This document shows positions 8,793 to 16,729 of a DNA stretch of 31,271 bases, piece by piece (within the stretch, counting starts at the first letter, position 1; each line of letters starts with the position of its first letter). The position numbers and the translations under genes were made by a program. Source of the stretch: an uncultured Oscillospiraceae bacterium. Its GTDB lineage: Bacteria > Bacillota > Clostridia > Oscillospirales > Ruminococcaceae. The notes beneath the pieces were generated by a model. It saw only the letters and a program-made list of their open reading frames with translations. It had not been told where the DNA came from and ran no database searches. The stretch lies in contig USLH01000005.1 of assembly GCA_900555435.1 (NCBI GenBank), positions 1 through 31,271 on the forward strand, written 5' to 3'.

Positions 8793-9403
8793 TCAAAGAC
8801 CTCACCCTACGCCGCTTAGCCCTGCTGCTTGGCGGCGTAGCGCTGCTTTCTCTGGGCGGTGCCTTCTTCTCCTGCTCCGGGCTTGGCATGGATCCTCTTT
8901 CCGTTTTGTACAGCGGCATTGCCGCCCTGACAAAGCTGAAATTAGGCACGGCCCTTTTTGCCGCAAATGCCGTCTTTCTGATCCTTCTCTTTTTCCTTGA
9001 CCGGAAGCGCATCGGCCTTGGCACCGTTGCCATCGTTCTGGTGGTGGGTCCCCTTTTAAACCTCCTGCTCTGTCTCTTTCCGGAAACGCCCCACAGTTTT
9101 CTCCTGCGGCTCTGCTGCTGCGGCCTGGGGATCGTCTCCTACGGGGTGGGCATGGCGTTTTACCTTTCCGCCGATTTAGGCTGCGGCCCCACCGACGGGC
9201 TGATGCTCTGGCTTCAGGAACACACGCCCCTCGCCCTTCGCTGGTTCAAGGTGGGCTTCGACATTTTCTGTGTCATTGCCGGCGCCCTTATGGGCGGAGC
9301 TTTCGGCATCGGAACCGTTTCAGCAGCTTTTCTCTCCGGCCCCGCCATGTGCGTCGTCTTGAAACTCATGGGCCGTGACCCCGAAGGAGGACAAAAACAG
9401 TGA
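8789..9403 (+). CDS. YczE/YitT-like membrane protein
   Basis: A 204-residue integral membrane protein with about five hydrophobic segments and the family-like patterns FFSCSGLGMDPLSVL (near 27-41) and SADLGCGPTDGLM (near 130-142). This internal duplication of a G-x-x-P-x-(D/S) element is typical of the YczE/YyaS/YitT family, whose transported substrate, if any, is not established. The start is the ATG at 8789, overlapping the udp stop as ATGA; the longer open frame from 8555 runs inside udp and is not the gene. Its own stop overlaps the deoB GTG start. Sandwiched and coupled between udp and deoB, it may move a nucleoside, nucleobase or pentose, which is inference only. Confidence 0.85.
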   Translation: MIKDLTLRRLALLLGGVALLSLGGAFFSCSGLGMDPLSVLYSGIAALTKLKLGTALFAANAVFLILLFFLDRKRIGLGTVAIVLVVGPLLNLLLCLFPETPHSFLLRLCCCGLGIVSYGVGMAFYLSADLGCGPTDGLMLWLQEHTPLALRWFKVGFDIFCVIAGALMGGAFGIGTVSAAFLSGPAMCVVLKLMGRDPEGGQKQ

Positions 9404-10566
9404 AACGCATCTTCCTCATCGTTCTTGACAGCTTCGGCATCGGCGAACTCCCAGACGCCGTCCGCTTCGGAGACGCCGGCAGCAACACCCTCGCCGCCAT
9501 CCGGAAGCACCCCGCTTTTTCGACCCCAAATCTCCGGAAGCTGGGGCTTTTCCACATCGACGGCGTCGCCCCGCAGCCGGATCAATCCCCCTCCTTCACC
9601 GGCTGCATCGGCCGCATGGCAGAAGCCTCCAACGGCAAAGACACCACCGTCGGCCACTGGGAGATCGCCTGCGTCCCCTCCTATACCCCTCTCCCCACCT
9701 ATCCGAACGGCTTCCCGGAGGATTTCTGCCGGGAGTTTTCCCGCCGCACCGGGAAAACCCTCCTCTGCAACCGCCCCTACTCCGGCACCGAAGTGATCCG
9801 GGACTACGGCGAGGAGCAGATGAAAACCGGCGGCCTGATCCTTTACACCTCCGCCGACAGCGTCTGCCAGTTAGCCGCTCACGAGGAGGTCGTCCCCATC
9901 GAGGAGCTTTACAAGGACTGCGCCATCGCCCGGGAAATGCTGCAGGTAGGCCGGGTCATCGCCCGTCCCTTCACCGGCAAAGCCCCCAGCTTTGAGCGCA
10001 CCCCCCGCCGCCGGGATTTCTCCCTCTCCCCTCCCGGGAAGACGATCCTGGATTTTCTGGCGGAAGCCTCTTTTGACACGATCAGCGTAGGGAAGATCTT
10101 CGACATCTTCGCCGGCCGCTCCATTTCTGAGGAGTTCCACACCACCGACAATTCAGATGGCATGGAAAAGACCTCCGCCCTGCTCCAAAAGGACTTCACC
10201 GGCCTGTGCTTTGTCAATCTGGTGGATTTTGACATGAAGTATGGCCACCGCAACGACGTGGAAGGCTACGCCGCCGCCATGACCCGCTTCGATCGCTGGC
10301 TCGGCGGCTTTCTCCCCCAGCTGAAAGAGGAGGACGCCCTTTTCATCACCGCCGACCATGGTTGCGACCCCTCCACCCCCAGCACCGACCACTCCCGGGA
10401 GTACACCCCCTTCCTTGCGGCGGGAGCCTCTCTCCGCTCCGGCGTGAACCTCGGCACCCGCTCCACCTTTGCCGACATCGGCAAGACCATCCTGGACGCC
10501 TTTTCCGTCAAAAACAGCGCCTTCGGCACCTCCTTCTGGGATACGATCCGTGCCGACCGCACCTGA
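9400..10566 (+). CDS. deoB: Phosphopentomutase
   Basis: A 388-residue alkaline-phosphatase-superfamily enzyme that interconverts (deoxy)ribose-1- and -5-phosphate. Visible are metal ligand D10 in VLDSFGIGELPDA, the phosphorylated threonine T82 in GKDTTVGHWE, the YTSADS stretch, NLVDFD with GHR, ADHGCD and TDHSREYTP, all part of the two-metal site. Length fits the family. The start is a GTG overlapping the previous stop (GTGA), with AAGGAGG 10 bases upstream. It is the last gene of the operon, and a strong terminator follows 15 bp after the stop. Confidence 0.97.
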   Translation: MKRIFLIVLDSFGIGELPDAVRFGDAGSNTLAAIRKHPAFSTPNLRKLGLFHIDGVAPQPDQSPSFTGCIGRMAEASNGKDTTVGHWEIACVPSYTPLPTYPNGFPEDFCREFSRRTGKTLLCNRPYSGTEVIRDYGEEQMKTGGLILYTSADSVCQLAAHEEVVPIEELYKDCAIAREMLQVGRVIARPFTGKAPSFERTPRRRDFSLSPPGKTILDFLAEASFDTISVGKIFDIFAGRSISEEFHTTDNSDGMEKTSALLQKDFTGLCFVNLVDFDMKYGHRNDVEGYAAAMTRFDRWLGGFLPQLKEEDALFITADHGCDPSTPSTDHSREYTPFLAAGASLRSGVNLGTRSTFADIGKTILDAFSVKNSAFGTSFWDTIRADRT

Positions 10567-10580
10567 ATTTCTCTCCCATA

Positions 10581-10620
10581 AAAAACAGCCTGCCGAACTC
10601 CCGACAGGCTGTTTTTATTT
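10581..10620 (+). terminator. Rho-independent terminator of the nag/deo operon
   Basis: A stem of AAAAACAGCCTG and CAGGCTGTTTTT encloses a 12-base loop and is followed by a T-rich tail. It sits 15 bp after deoB and marks the 3' end of the 10.5-kb operon. The A-rich 5' arm would let it also work for transcripts arriving from the right-hand minus-strand genes. Confidence 0.92.
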
Positions 10621-10692
10621 ACCTTTCCACTTTTAGTCGATCCCGATCGCTTTACCCAGTGCAAAAATAATTCATCCAAAAGATGCGAATTA

Positions 10693-11349
10693 TTAGCGAG
10701 AAATATTTTCCTCAAGTATACCTCCATGAATTTGATACAAATCCGCATTCTCTGCAAGCTCTTCATATATTTCTTCATAGGTTTTTTGAATTTCCTCTTG
10801 TAATGAAGAAAACGACTCTCCATCATAGCACGCAATATTACTATTTTGTGAAAAGGTAAAGACATTGTTTTGAGGTGGGTTGCAAATGAACATACTATTT
10901 TCAAAATCACATAAAATATAATAATTCTTTTTTTCACGATGTTCTAAAAAAAGGATGACTCGATCACCACTATGAGGCTTTGTAACCATGCTAGTTTCAT
11001 CGCCCAATATGTGCAAGAGGATTTCCTCGCTTTCCACATTTCCATATAAAACCTGTTCTATAGAAACCGTGAAATCTGTAAAGGGTAAAACTGCTTTGGG
11101 GTTCGTATCGTTTTCCCCGACAGCAAGAGAAATGTTCTGCGTTGTCCCCTCTAAAATTGTTCCCTCCACTACAACATCCGCAATAATGCAATTGGCCTTT
11201 AATCCTGGTTCATATATGCGTGTCATCTGTATATCTGCAGAGGCTTGTATTTTATCGTCTTTTTTATAATGATAGCGCTGATTTCCGCAACCAACGCAAA
11301 GAAATAAACAACAAGCCATGCTCAACCAAATCAACCCTAATTTTTTCAT
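10693..11349 (-). CDS. Predicted lipoprotein of unknown function
   Basis: A 218-residue protein with a short positive N-terminus, a hydrophobic stretch and a lipobox-like CVGC ending at Cys21, so it is probably a membrane-anchored lipoprotein. The middle (about residues 55-150) has beta-rich patterns (ADVVVEGTI, FTVSIEQVLYGN, then GDRVILFLEH), a layout I associate with small secreted domains of unknown function in Firmicutes. The tail is acidic and helical. It starts 5 bp after the metalloprotease stop and must be cotranscribed with it. The gene is clearly AT-richer than the flanking operons, suggesting acquisition. No specific function can be assigned. Confidence 0.72.
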   Translation of the reverse strand: MKKLGLIWLSMACCLFLCVGCGNQRYHYKKDDKIQASADIQMTRIYEPGLKANCIIADVVVEGTILEGTTQNISLAVGENDTNPKAVLPFTDFTVSIEQVLYGNVESEEILLHILGDETSMVTKPHSGDRVILFLEHREKKNYYILCDFENSMFICNPPQNNVFTFSQNSNIACYDGESFSSLQEEIQKTYEEIYEELAENADLYQIHGGILEENISR

Positions 11350-11354
11350 AATAC

Positions 11355-11897
11355 CTATCTCTTCTTCTTTGTTATCCAGATTAGCACTTGATTCGAATAA
11401 GTTTTACGCAGCTCTTCTAGATCATAGGATTTAAGGCTCGTACTAAAATATGGATAATACTTATCACCTGGTTTTGACAGTACAGGAAACATCAAACATT
11501 TTTCCAATGTGTCCTGCAGCTCCAGCTCACTTACTTCACAAGGATGTCTAAGTCCAACAGCGTGTCCCGTTTCATGCCGAATTAAATATTCCTTTTCTGA
11601 TGCACTCAAAGAATCTACTGTTTTGGGGTGAATCAGCACAATAGAATAAGTAATGAATCCTATAGAAAAGACGTTGTCCGTATCACTAGTTAATGACTTT
11701 CCAAATAACCATTCATCTTCTGAATTTTTTGAAAGAGTCATGCCAAGGATGTTTCCGCCAATAACATCAAAGTTATCCATGCTTAAATCTATATTGGATT
11801 CATCTCTGGACGTTTCATCTGTTCCTCCGGCTTCTTTGTCATTGAGCCAGCCGAAGGTATATTTTGCTCCGCTGTCCATCTGACCGGGCGTGCCCAT
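11355..11897 (-). CDS. Short metzincin-type zinc metalloprotease, probably 5'-frameshifted
   Basis: The 180-residue frame contains the extended zinc-binding motif HETGHAVGLRH (HExxHxxGxxH, third ligand His) and, about 30 residues later, a Met-turn candidate CLMFPVL. That combination defines metzincins such as matrixin-like M10 peptidases. The ATG used here has no good ribosome binding site, and the protein lacks any secretion signal. A good signal-peptide start lies just upstream in another frame (11839-11961), so the real gene probably runs from 11961 and has suffered a one-base shift near 11880-11900. The lipoprotein gene follows directly. Base composition is AT-rich compared with neighbours. 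Confidence 0.75.
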   Translation of the reverse strand: MGTPGQMDSGAKYTFGWLNDKEAGGTDETSRDESNIDLSMDNFDVIGGNILGMTLSKNSEDEWLFGKSLTSDTDNVFSIGFITYSIVLIHPKTVDSLSASEKEYLIRHETGHAVGLRHPCEVSELELQDTLEKCLMFPVLSKPGDKYYPYFSTSLKSYDLEELRKTYSNQVLIWITKKKR

Positions 11898-11961
11898 AGA
11901 GAGTTGCCGCCAGCACGCCCGCTGCGACCAAACTGAACCGTTTCCGAATTCGCTGTTTCAT
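11839..11961 (-). other. Signal-peptide-encoding ORF, probable detached 5' end of the metalloprotease gene
   Basis: This 40-codon frame starts at 11961 after an AAGGAAACAGG ribosome-binding-like stretch. It encodes MKQRIRKRFSLVAAGVLAAT followed by LYGHA, a textbook positive-then-hydrophobic signal peptide. It ends at a TGA inside the metalloprotease gene, whose frame is offset by one base. The metalloprotease frame itself has a stop just upstream and no good start. One intact gene (11355-11961) broken by a single-base indel is the simplest reading; ribosomal frameshifting or a sequence error are the alternatives. Confidence 0.65.
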
Positions 11962-12053
11962 TGTTTTTTATCCTGTTTCCTTGACATAAGTGAAAAACTA
12001 TTGTGGATGGTGCTACCTTCACTATACCAGAAACTCCCTCTTTTGTCTACCCT

Positions 12054-12103
12054 GCAAAAAAGAAAAGCGCCCTGCAGCCGTTCAAAGACCGCAAAGCGCT
12101 TTT
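12054..12103 (-). terminator. Rho-independent terminator of the second sugar ABC operon
   Basis: On the minus strand AAAAGCGC and GCGCTTTT form a stem around a 25-base loop that can pair further (GCGGTC with GGCTGC), followed by CTTTTTT. It lies 18 bp after the stop of the sugar isomerase-like gene. Confidence 0.8.
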
Positions 12104-12120
12104 GGAGGTTAAAATCTCGT

Positions 12121-12963
12121 TTAAACCAGCCGGTTCAGATAGTCAAGGCTCTCCTTCACCGCAGAGACACTGTTCAGGTTGTCCAGCTCGACGATGATGT
12201 ACTTGGCATACCCCAGCTCCTTCGCCTTGTTGACGATGCCGGGAACGTCCAGAATACCCTTGCCCACGGCGACGAAATCGCCGTTCTTGAGGGCGCCCAC
12301 TTCCCGGAGCTTCTTGAACGCATCCGCCGTCACCGGAGGCTCGATGGCTTCATAAAGGTTCACGGGATCCGCCTGCGCCGCCAGATCCTTCTGGTGAATC
12401 ATGGTGCAGCGGGAGCCCAGCTTCTCCAGCATCTGAATGGGGTCGAAGCCCGCCCGCTTCACCCAGTAGGCGTCCATCTGGAACTGCACCAGCTCCGGAT
12501 CCGTCTCCTTCAAGAACAGATCCAGCGCCACGCCGTCACCCATGGGAACGAACTCCTGGAAATGATTGTGATAGTAAAACTCCAGCCCGTTTTCCTTGCA
12601 GAGCCGGCCCATCTCGTTGCAGGTCTGCGCCAGAGCCTTCACCTCGTCCTCGGTGTTCATCAGCTCGAAGGGCAGCACCAGCCGGGGAGTCCCCATCTGA
12701 AGGTTGTCCTCGATGACCTGCTTCATGCTCTCGGGGTCGGAGGAAAACTTGACGTGGCTGGAAATGGGGGTCAGCCCCATCTCCTTCACCCGCTTGCCGA
12801 TCTCGGCAGGGGTGGCCACGGGGACGCCGTTTTCGTCCTCCGGGGTGGTCACATATTCGATGTACTTGCAGCCGGTGTCCGCCAGCTGCTGCAGCGTTCC
12901 GAAATAGTCCTCACGGAGCATTCCCATCAGGGAAAAAATCGTTGCACCGGTTTTGATCGCCAT
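12121..12963 (-). CDS. Sugar phosphate isomerase/epimerase family protein (xylose isomerase-like TIM barrel)
   Basis: A 280-residue AP-endonuclease-2/xylose-isomerase-like TIM barrel. Candidate metal ligands are visible on successive strands: His in EFYYHNHFQEF, Asp in QFQMDAYWV, His in TMIHQKDL and Glu in YIIVELDNL. Such enzymes isomerise or epimerise sugars or inositol derivatives, or act as 3-dehydro-sugar hydratases; the substrate cannot be read here. The ATG at 12963 follows GGAAAGG; an upstream in-frame ATG at 12984 would sit over the end of the permease gene. It is the last gene of the minus-strand transporter operon, so it probably processes the imported sugar. Confidence 0.88.
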   Translation of the reverse strand: MAIKTGATIFSLMGMLREDYFGTLQQLADTGCKYIEYVTTPEDENGVPVATPAEIGKRVKEMGLTPISSHVKFSSDPESMKQVIEDNLQMGTPRLVLPFELMNTEDEVKALAQTCNEMGRLCKENGLEFYYHNHFQEFVPMGDGVALDLFLKETDPELVQFQMDAYWVKRAGFDPIQMLEKLGSRCTMIHQKDLAAQADPVNLYEAIEPPVTADAFKKLREVGALKNGDFVAVGKGILDVPGIVNKAKELGYAKYIIVELDNLNSVSAVKESLDYLNRLV

Positions 12964-12987
12964 AAAAATCCGCCTTTCCGGCACGCA

Positions 12988-13875
12988 TCAGCCCTTGACG
13001 GCGCCGATGGTGATGCCTTTTACGAAGTATTTCTGGAAGAAGGGATAGATGATCATGATGGGCAGGGCGCCGATCACGGCGATAGCCATCTTGATGCCGA
13101 CGCTGGGCATATCCTGGGTCAGCTCTGCCGCCGCAGAGGAGTCAGCGCCGGACTTCAGGAACTGCACGTCCTTGAGCATCTGATTGAGCATATTCTGGAT
13201 GGAGTAGAGCCGGGAGTCGGTCAGGTAGTAAAGGCCGTTTTTCCAGTCGTTCCAGTACCCTAACCCGATCAGCAGCGCCATGGTTGCGATCATGGGCAGG
13301 CTCATGGGAAGCACGATGGTAAAGAGGATCCGCCACTCTCCCGCTCCGTCGATCCGGGCGGCTTCCACTACAGCTTCCGGGACGTTTGTGGTAAAGTACG
13401 TCCGCATCATAATGACGTAAAACGCACTGATCAGCAGCGAGGGGATCAGAAGCGCCCAGATGGTATTCTTGATGTGGAGGTACCGGGTGTACATGATGTA
13501 GGTCGGAACCAGTCCGCCGTTGAACAGCATGGTGAAGAATACGAAGAAGGCGCAGACATTCCGTCCGAAAAATTCCCTCCGGGAAAGAGGATACGCCATC
13601 ATGACCGTCATCAGAAGGCTTACCGTGGTGCCCACGACGGTGACCAGAATGGTGATACCGTACGCCCGACCGATCTTTGCGGCGTTTTTCCAGAGATATG
13701 CATAAGACTGGAACCCGAACTTGCTGGGGATGATGGAGTAGCCCTCCCGGATCAGGGTCTGCTCATCGGTGATGGAGGACATGATGAGCAGCAGGAAGGG
13801 GAACAGGCAGCACAGTGCCAGCAGGACCATGATGATGTTGGCAATGAGCTGAAAGGGGCCTTTCTTTTCAACCAT
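12988..13875 (-). CDS. ABC sugar permease, YtcP-like (second system)
   Basis: A 295-residue membrane protein with about six hydrophobic segments, the EAA-loop EAARIDGAGEWRILFTIVLP near residues 168-187 and the family ending QKYFVKGITIGAVKG. It is a homologue of the permease at 2258-3172 and should form a heterodimer with the LplB-like product of the gene 17 bp upstream. An AAGGAG-type site precedes the ATG. Confidence 0.92.
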   Translation of the reverse strand: MVEKKGPFQLIANIIMVLLALCCLFPFLLLIMSSITDEQTLIREGYSIIPSKFGFQSYAYLWKNAAKIGRAYGITILVTVVGTTVSLLMTVMMAYPLSRREFFGRNVCAFFVFFTMLFNGGLVPTYIMYTRYLHIKNTIWALLIPSLLISAFYVIMMRTYFTTNVPEAVVEAARIDGAGEWRILFTIVLPMSLPMIATMALLIGLGYWNDWKNGLYYLTDSRLYSIQNMLNQMLKDVQFLKSGADSSAAAELTQDMPSVGIKMAIAVIGALPIMIIYPFFQKYFVKGITIGAVKG

Positions 13876-13892
13876 TTTCGTTCACTCCTTCC

Positions 13893-14834
13893 TCAGAACA
13901 GGGCGTTTTCTTTGCTGATCCGCCGTACCGCATAGTTGGCGAGCAGAACCAGGACAAAGCCGATGATGCTCTGATAGAAACCGGCGGCGGAGGACATCCC
14001 CACGTTGTTCTGCCGGATCAGTCCCCGGTAGACGTAGGTGTCGATGGTGTTGGTTACATCATAAAGCGGGCCGGAATCCATGGGGACCTGATAGAACAGG
14101 CCGAAGTCGGAATAGAAGATCTTGCCGATGCTCATCAGCGTCAGGGTGATGATGGTGGGGACCAGCTCCGGCAGGGTGATGTGCCGGATCTGCTGCCAGC
14201 GGCTGGCGCCGTCGATGACCGCCGCCTCATAGTAGCCCCGGTCGATGCCTACCAAGGTGGCATAGTAAAGGATGCAGTTATAGCCGAAGGTCTTCCAGAT
14301 GTAGATGATGATCAGGATGGCCGGCCAGTATTTGGATTCCGTGTACCAGGAGATCTCCTGCTTCCCCAGGGGCCGCAGGATGCTCAGGTTCACAAAGCCG
14401 TTCTCGCTGGACAGCATGGCGTAAACCAGGTAGCTGACCACGACCATGGAGATCAGGTACGGAAGCAGGATCACCGTCTGATAAGTCTTTTTCAGCATCA
14501 TGGAGGTGATCTCATTCAAGAGGATGGCCACCGCAATAGCAATGACCGTCCCCAGAATGATGAAGATGATGTTATACCCCAGCGTATTCCGGGTGATGTT
14601 CCACGCTTCCTTGGTTTTAAAAAGATATTCGAAGTTGGAAAACCCGACCCAGGGGCTCTTCAGAATGCCCTTGTTCCAGTTGACCTGCTTAAAGGCAATG
14701 ACCAGTCCGGCCATGGGGATGTAGTTGTTGATCAGCAGATAGATCGCACCGGGCAGAAACATCAGATAAAGGGGAATATTGTGCCGGATGCGAGCCTGAG
14801 CGGTGCCGCTGCTGACCTTCGCGCTTTTACTCAT
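13893..14834 (-). CDS. ABC sugar permease, LplB-like (second system)
   Basis: A 313-residue membrane protein with a basic N-terminus, about six hydrophobic segments and the EAA-loop EAAVIDGASRWQQIRHITLP near residues 203-222. GAVIYLLINNYIPM-like and GLVIAFKQVNW patterns in the first 60 residues are typical of LplB/YteP proteins. AGGAGG lies about 7 bases before the ATG. A hairpin just upstream (14861-14893) probably lowers its transcription relative to the binding-protein gene. Confidence 0.92.
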   Translation of the reverse strand: MSKSAKVSSGTAQARIRHNIPLYLMFLPGAIYLLINNYIPMAGLVIAFKQVNWNKGILKSPWVGFSNFEYLFKTKEAWNITRNTLGYNIIFIILGTVIAIAVAILLNEITSMMLKKTYQTVILLPYLISMVVVSYLVYAMLSSENGFVNLSILRPLGKQEISWYTESKYWPAILIIIYIWKTFGYNCILYYATLVGIDRGYYEAAVIDGASRWQQIRHITLPELVPTIITLTLMSIGKIFYSDFGLFYQVPMDSGPLYDVTNTIDTYVYRGLIRQNNVGMSSAAGFYQSIIGFVLVLLANYAVRRISKENALF

Positions 14835-14860
14835 AACAATCCTCCTGTTCAGGACATTGA

Positions 14861-14893
14861 AAAAGGGGATACCGCAAGGCTCACGGTATCCCC
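14861..14893 (-). terminator. Intercistronic hairpin (leaky terminator or mRNA stabiliser) after the binding-protein gene
   Basis: On the minus strand a perfect 10-bp stem, GGGGATACCG with CGGTATCCCC, encloses a 9-base loop and is followed by TTTTC. It lies 25 bp after the binding-protein stop and about 27 bp before the permease start, inside what must be one operon. Such hairpins commonly raise binding protein over permease levels. Confidence 0.78.
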
Positions 14894-14917
14894 ATCTCTG
14901 GCTCGGGTATGGGGGGA

Positions 14918-16474
14918 TTAACCGCCGTAGTTTTCCAGCCAGGTGTTCAGCTGACGCTGCTTCTCATCAATGATGTTCTGCAGGCCGGCTGCGTACAGTT
15001 CTTCGTTGAACTTGTCAAGAGTGGTGTCCGGATCCAGAGCGCCACAGAGCAGAGCCTTGTTATACTTGGAGACCACGTTGGTGCAGGCAGTCACTTCGTT
15101 GGTAACAGTCGCAGAGTCATAGGTGAAACCGAACGCAACGGACTTCTGGGCGTTGTTGTTGAACGCTCTCTGCTGATCCCAGATGTCGGCCGCGCTGCCT
15201 TCCCAGACGTCGCCGATGAACTGGTTGGGCTGGAGCCAGGTGCCGGATTTCCGGTAGTTGGAGGTGGTGGCGTCCAGGCCGTCGGCCCAGGTGATGATGT
15301 CCTGGCCGTTGGAAGCGCCGCCCTTTTCCAGAACCTTGTAGTGGGTGCCTTCGATGCCGTACATATAGAGGTTGCTGAGCTCGGGGTTGGTGAAGAGCTC
15401 ATTCAGCACTTTCATAGCCGCTTCCGGATGTTTGCAGCCGCTGGAGATGGCCCAGGTGGCGCGGGAAACGTTGTTGGTGCAGCCCAGAGCAGGAACGATG
15501 TCCAGGCAGGCAACCTCAAAGCCCAAAGCAGAGGTGTTCTCGGCGTCGGAGCCGGGCTTCAGGTTTGAGAAGTAGCCGAAAGCCGTGCCGGCGCTCATCA
15601 GGGTGGTAGCAGTTTCGGTGGTGTTGACGGCGTCCGCCTGAATCAGACCCTCCTGCATCCAAGCGTACATCTCCTTGGCCAGGTTCTTATACTGATCGGT
15701 CTCATAGAGGTTCACGACGGTGGAATCAGTGGCCATATCAGCCAGAACACCCAGGTTGACGGTGTCGTCGCCCAGCGGATCCCAGCCCCAGTTCCGGATG
15801 TTCTCACCGGCGGAAACGGCTACGGGCCACATATTCTCCTTGCCGTTCTTAACCTTCAAAAGCTCTCTCTCCAGGTCGTCCAGGGTCTTGATGCTGGAAG
15901 CATCGAAGCCGACTTCGTCCGCCACGGATTTGATGTATGCAAAGCCCTGAGAGTTTGCAAGGTCACGGGCGGTGGTCACGCCGTAAATGCTGTCGCCTAC
16001 CTGACCGCACTTCACATAATCGCCCAGCTGCTCCTTGATGCCCTGGCCGTATTTGTCAAGCAGGTCGTCCAGAGGAATGATCTGGCCGGAGTTGGCACAG
16101 GTGGGCAGCGGAACCATGTAAACGGCCAGAAGGTCTGCATCCTGACCGGAGGAGAGCATCAGGGAGGTCTGCTCCACATAGTTTGCATAAGAAATGAAGG
16201 TCAAGTCTACGTTGCAGTTGAACTTTTCCTCCAGGATCTTGTTCATCTCGTCTTCGACCATGGTGATGTCGGGCTCATTCTTGCCGGAGGACATAGTGAC
16301 GACGTCTAAGGTCACAAGCTCGGACTCCCGCAGATCGTTGTCAGAAGAACCGGAGTTGCTTCCGGTGGTGCTGCTGCCGGAATTGGAAGAGGAGCTTCCG
16401 TTATTTCCGCAGGAAGCCATCAGGGACACAGACAGCATAGCACAAATCAGGGAGGCGAACAGTCTCTTTTTCAT
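14918..16474 (-). CDS. Sugar ABC transporter substrate-binding lipoprotein (second system)
   Basis: A 518-residue family 1 solute-binding protein. The N-terminus MKKRLFASLICAMLSVSLMA ends in a lipobox with Cys22, followed by a Ser/Gly/Asn-rich linker to about residue 50. The mature part resembles LplA/YtcQ proteins of the CUT1 systems. I chose the ATG at 16474 because it begins the signal peptide and has GAAAGG 9 bases upstream; an in-frame ATG nine bases earlier and a longer frame from 16564 are less likely. It is first in the minus-strand operon and divergent from the YesM/YesN pair, which probably controls it. The sugar ligand is unknown. Confidence 0.93.
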   Translation of the reverse strand: MKKRLFASLICAMLSVSLMASCGNNGSSSSNSGSSTTGSNSGSSDNDLRESELVTLDVVTMSSGKNEPDITMVEDEMNKILEEKFNCNVDLTFISYANYVEQTSLMLSSGQDADLLAVYMVPLPTCANSGQIIPLDDLLDKYGQGIKEQLGDYVKCGQVGDSIYGVTTARDLANSQGFAYIKSVADEVGFDASSIKTLDDLERELLKVKNGKENMWPVAVSAGENIRNWGWDPLGDDTVNLGVLADMATDSTVVNLYETDQYKNLAKEMYAWMQEGLIQADAVNTTETATTLMSAGTAFGYFSNLKPGSDAENTSALGFEVACLDIVPALGCTNNVSRATWAISSGCKHPEAAMKVLNELFTNPELSNLYMYGIEGTHYKVLEKGGASNGQDIITWADGLDATTSNYRKSGTWLQPNQFIGDVWEGSAADIWDQQRAFNNNAQKSVAFGFTYDSATVTNEVTACTNVVSKYNKALLCGALDPDTTLDKFNEELYAAGLQNIIDEKQRQLNTWLENYGG

Positions 16475-16660
16475 TGGTATCATCCTTTCGGGCGGCGGAA
16501 GGTGCGTACCTTCCGAGAAGTCTTCCAAGCTGCGGCGCCGAGTGGATCCGACACAGTGCCGCAACTGATTTACAATGTAAGTTTAACAAAGTTTTCGTAA
16601 ATTGTCTGTAATTATCGTGACCCGGATTGTTGAAAAAATGACTTTGCTGCGTGAATTTGC

Positions 16661-16689
16661 TTGTATCCACTGCATTTTATTGGTATAAT
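16661..16689 (+). promoter_or_regulatory. Promoter of the sensor kinase/response regulator operon
   Basis: TTGTAT at 16661-16666, a 17-base spacer and TATAAT at 16684-16689, with TGG just before the -10 (extended -10). It ends 40 bp before the kinase ATG. The same TGGTATAAT element recurs at other promoters in the window. The 255-bp divergent region 16475-16729 must also hold the promoter for the binding-protein operon; I see only a weak minus-strand candidate (CAGACA, 17 bases, TAAACT) near 16590-16618. Confidence 0.75.
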
Positions 16690-16729
16690 AAGGCTATAAA
16701 GCAACAGTTATGCTTCTGAGAGGGCGAAT

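Noticed and set aside
11890..13263. 457-codon open frame on the plus strand
   Set aside because: It is the complement of the sugar isomerase and permease genes, His/Leu/Arg-rich without domains, and has no ribosome binding site.
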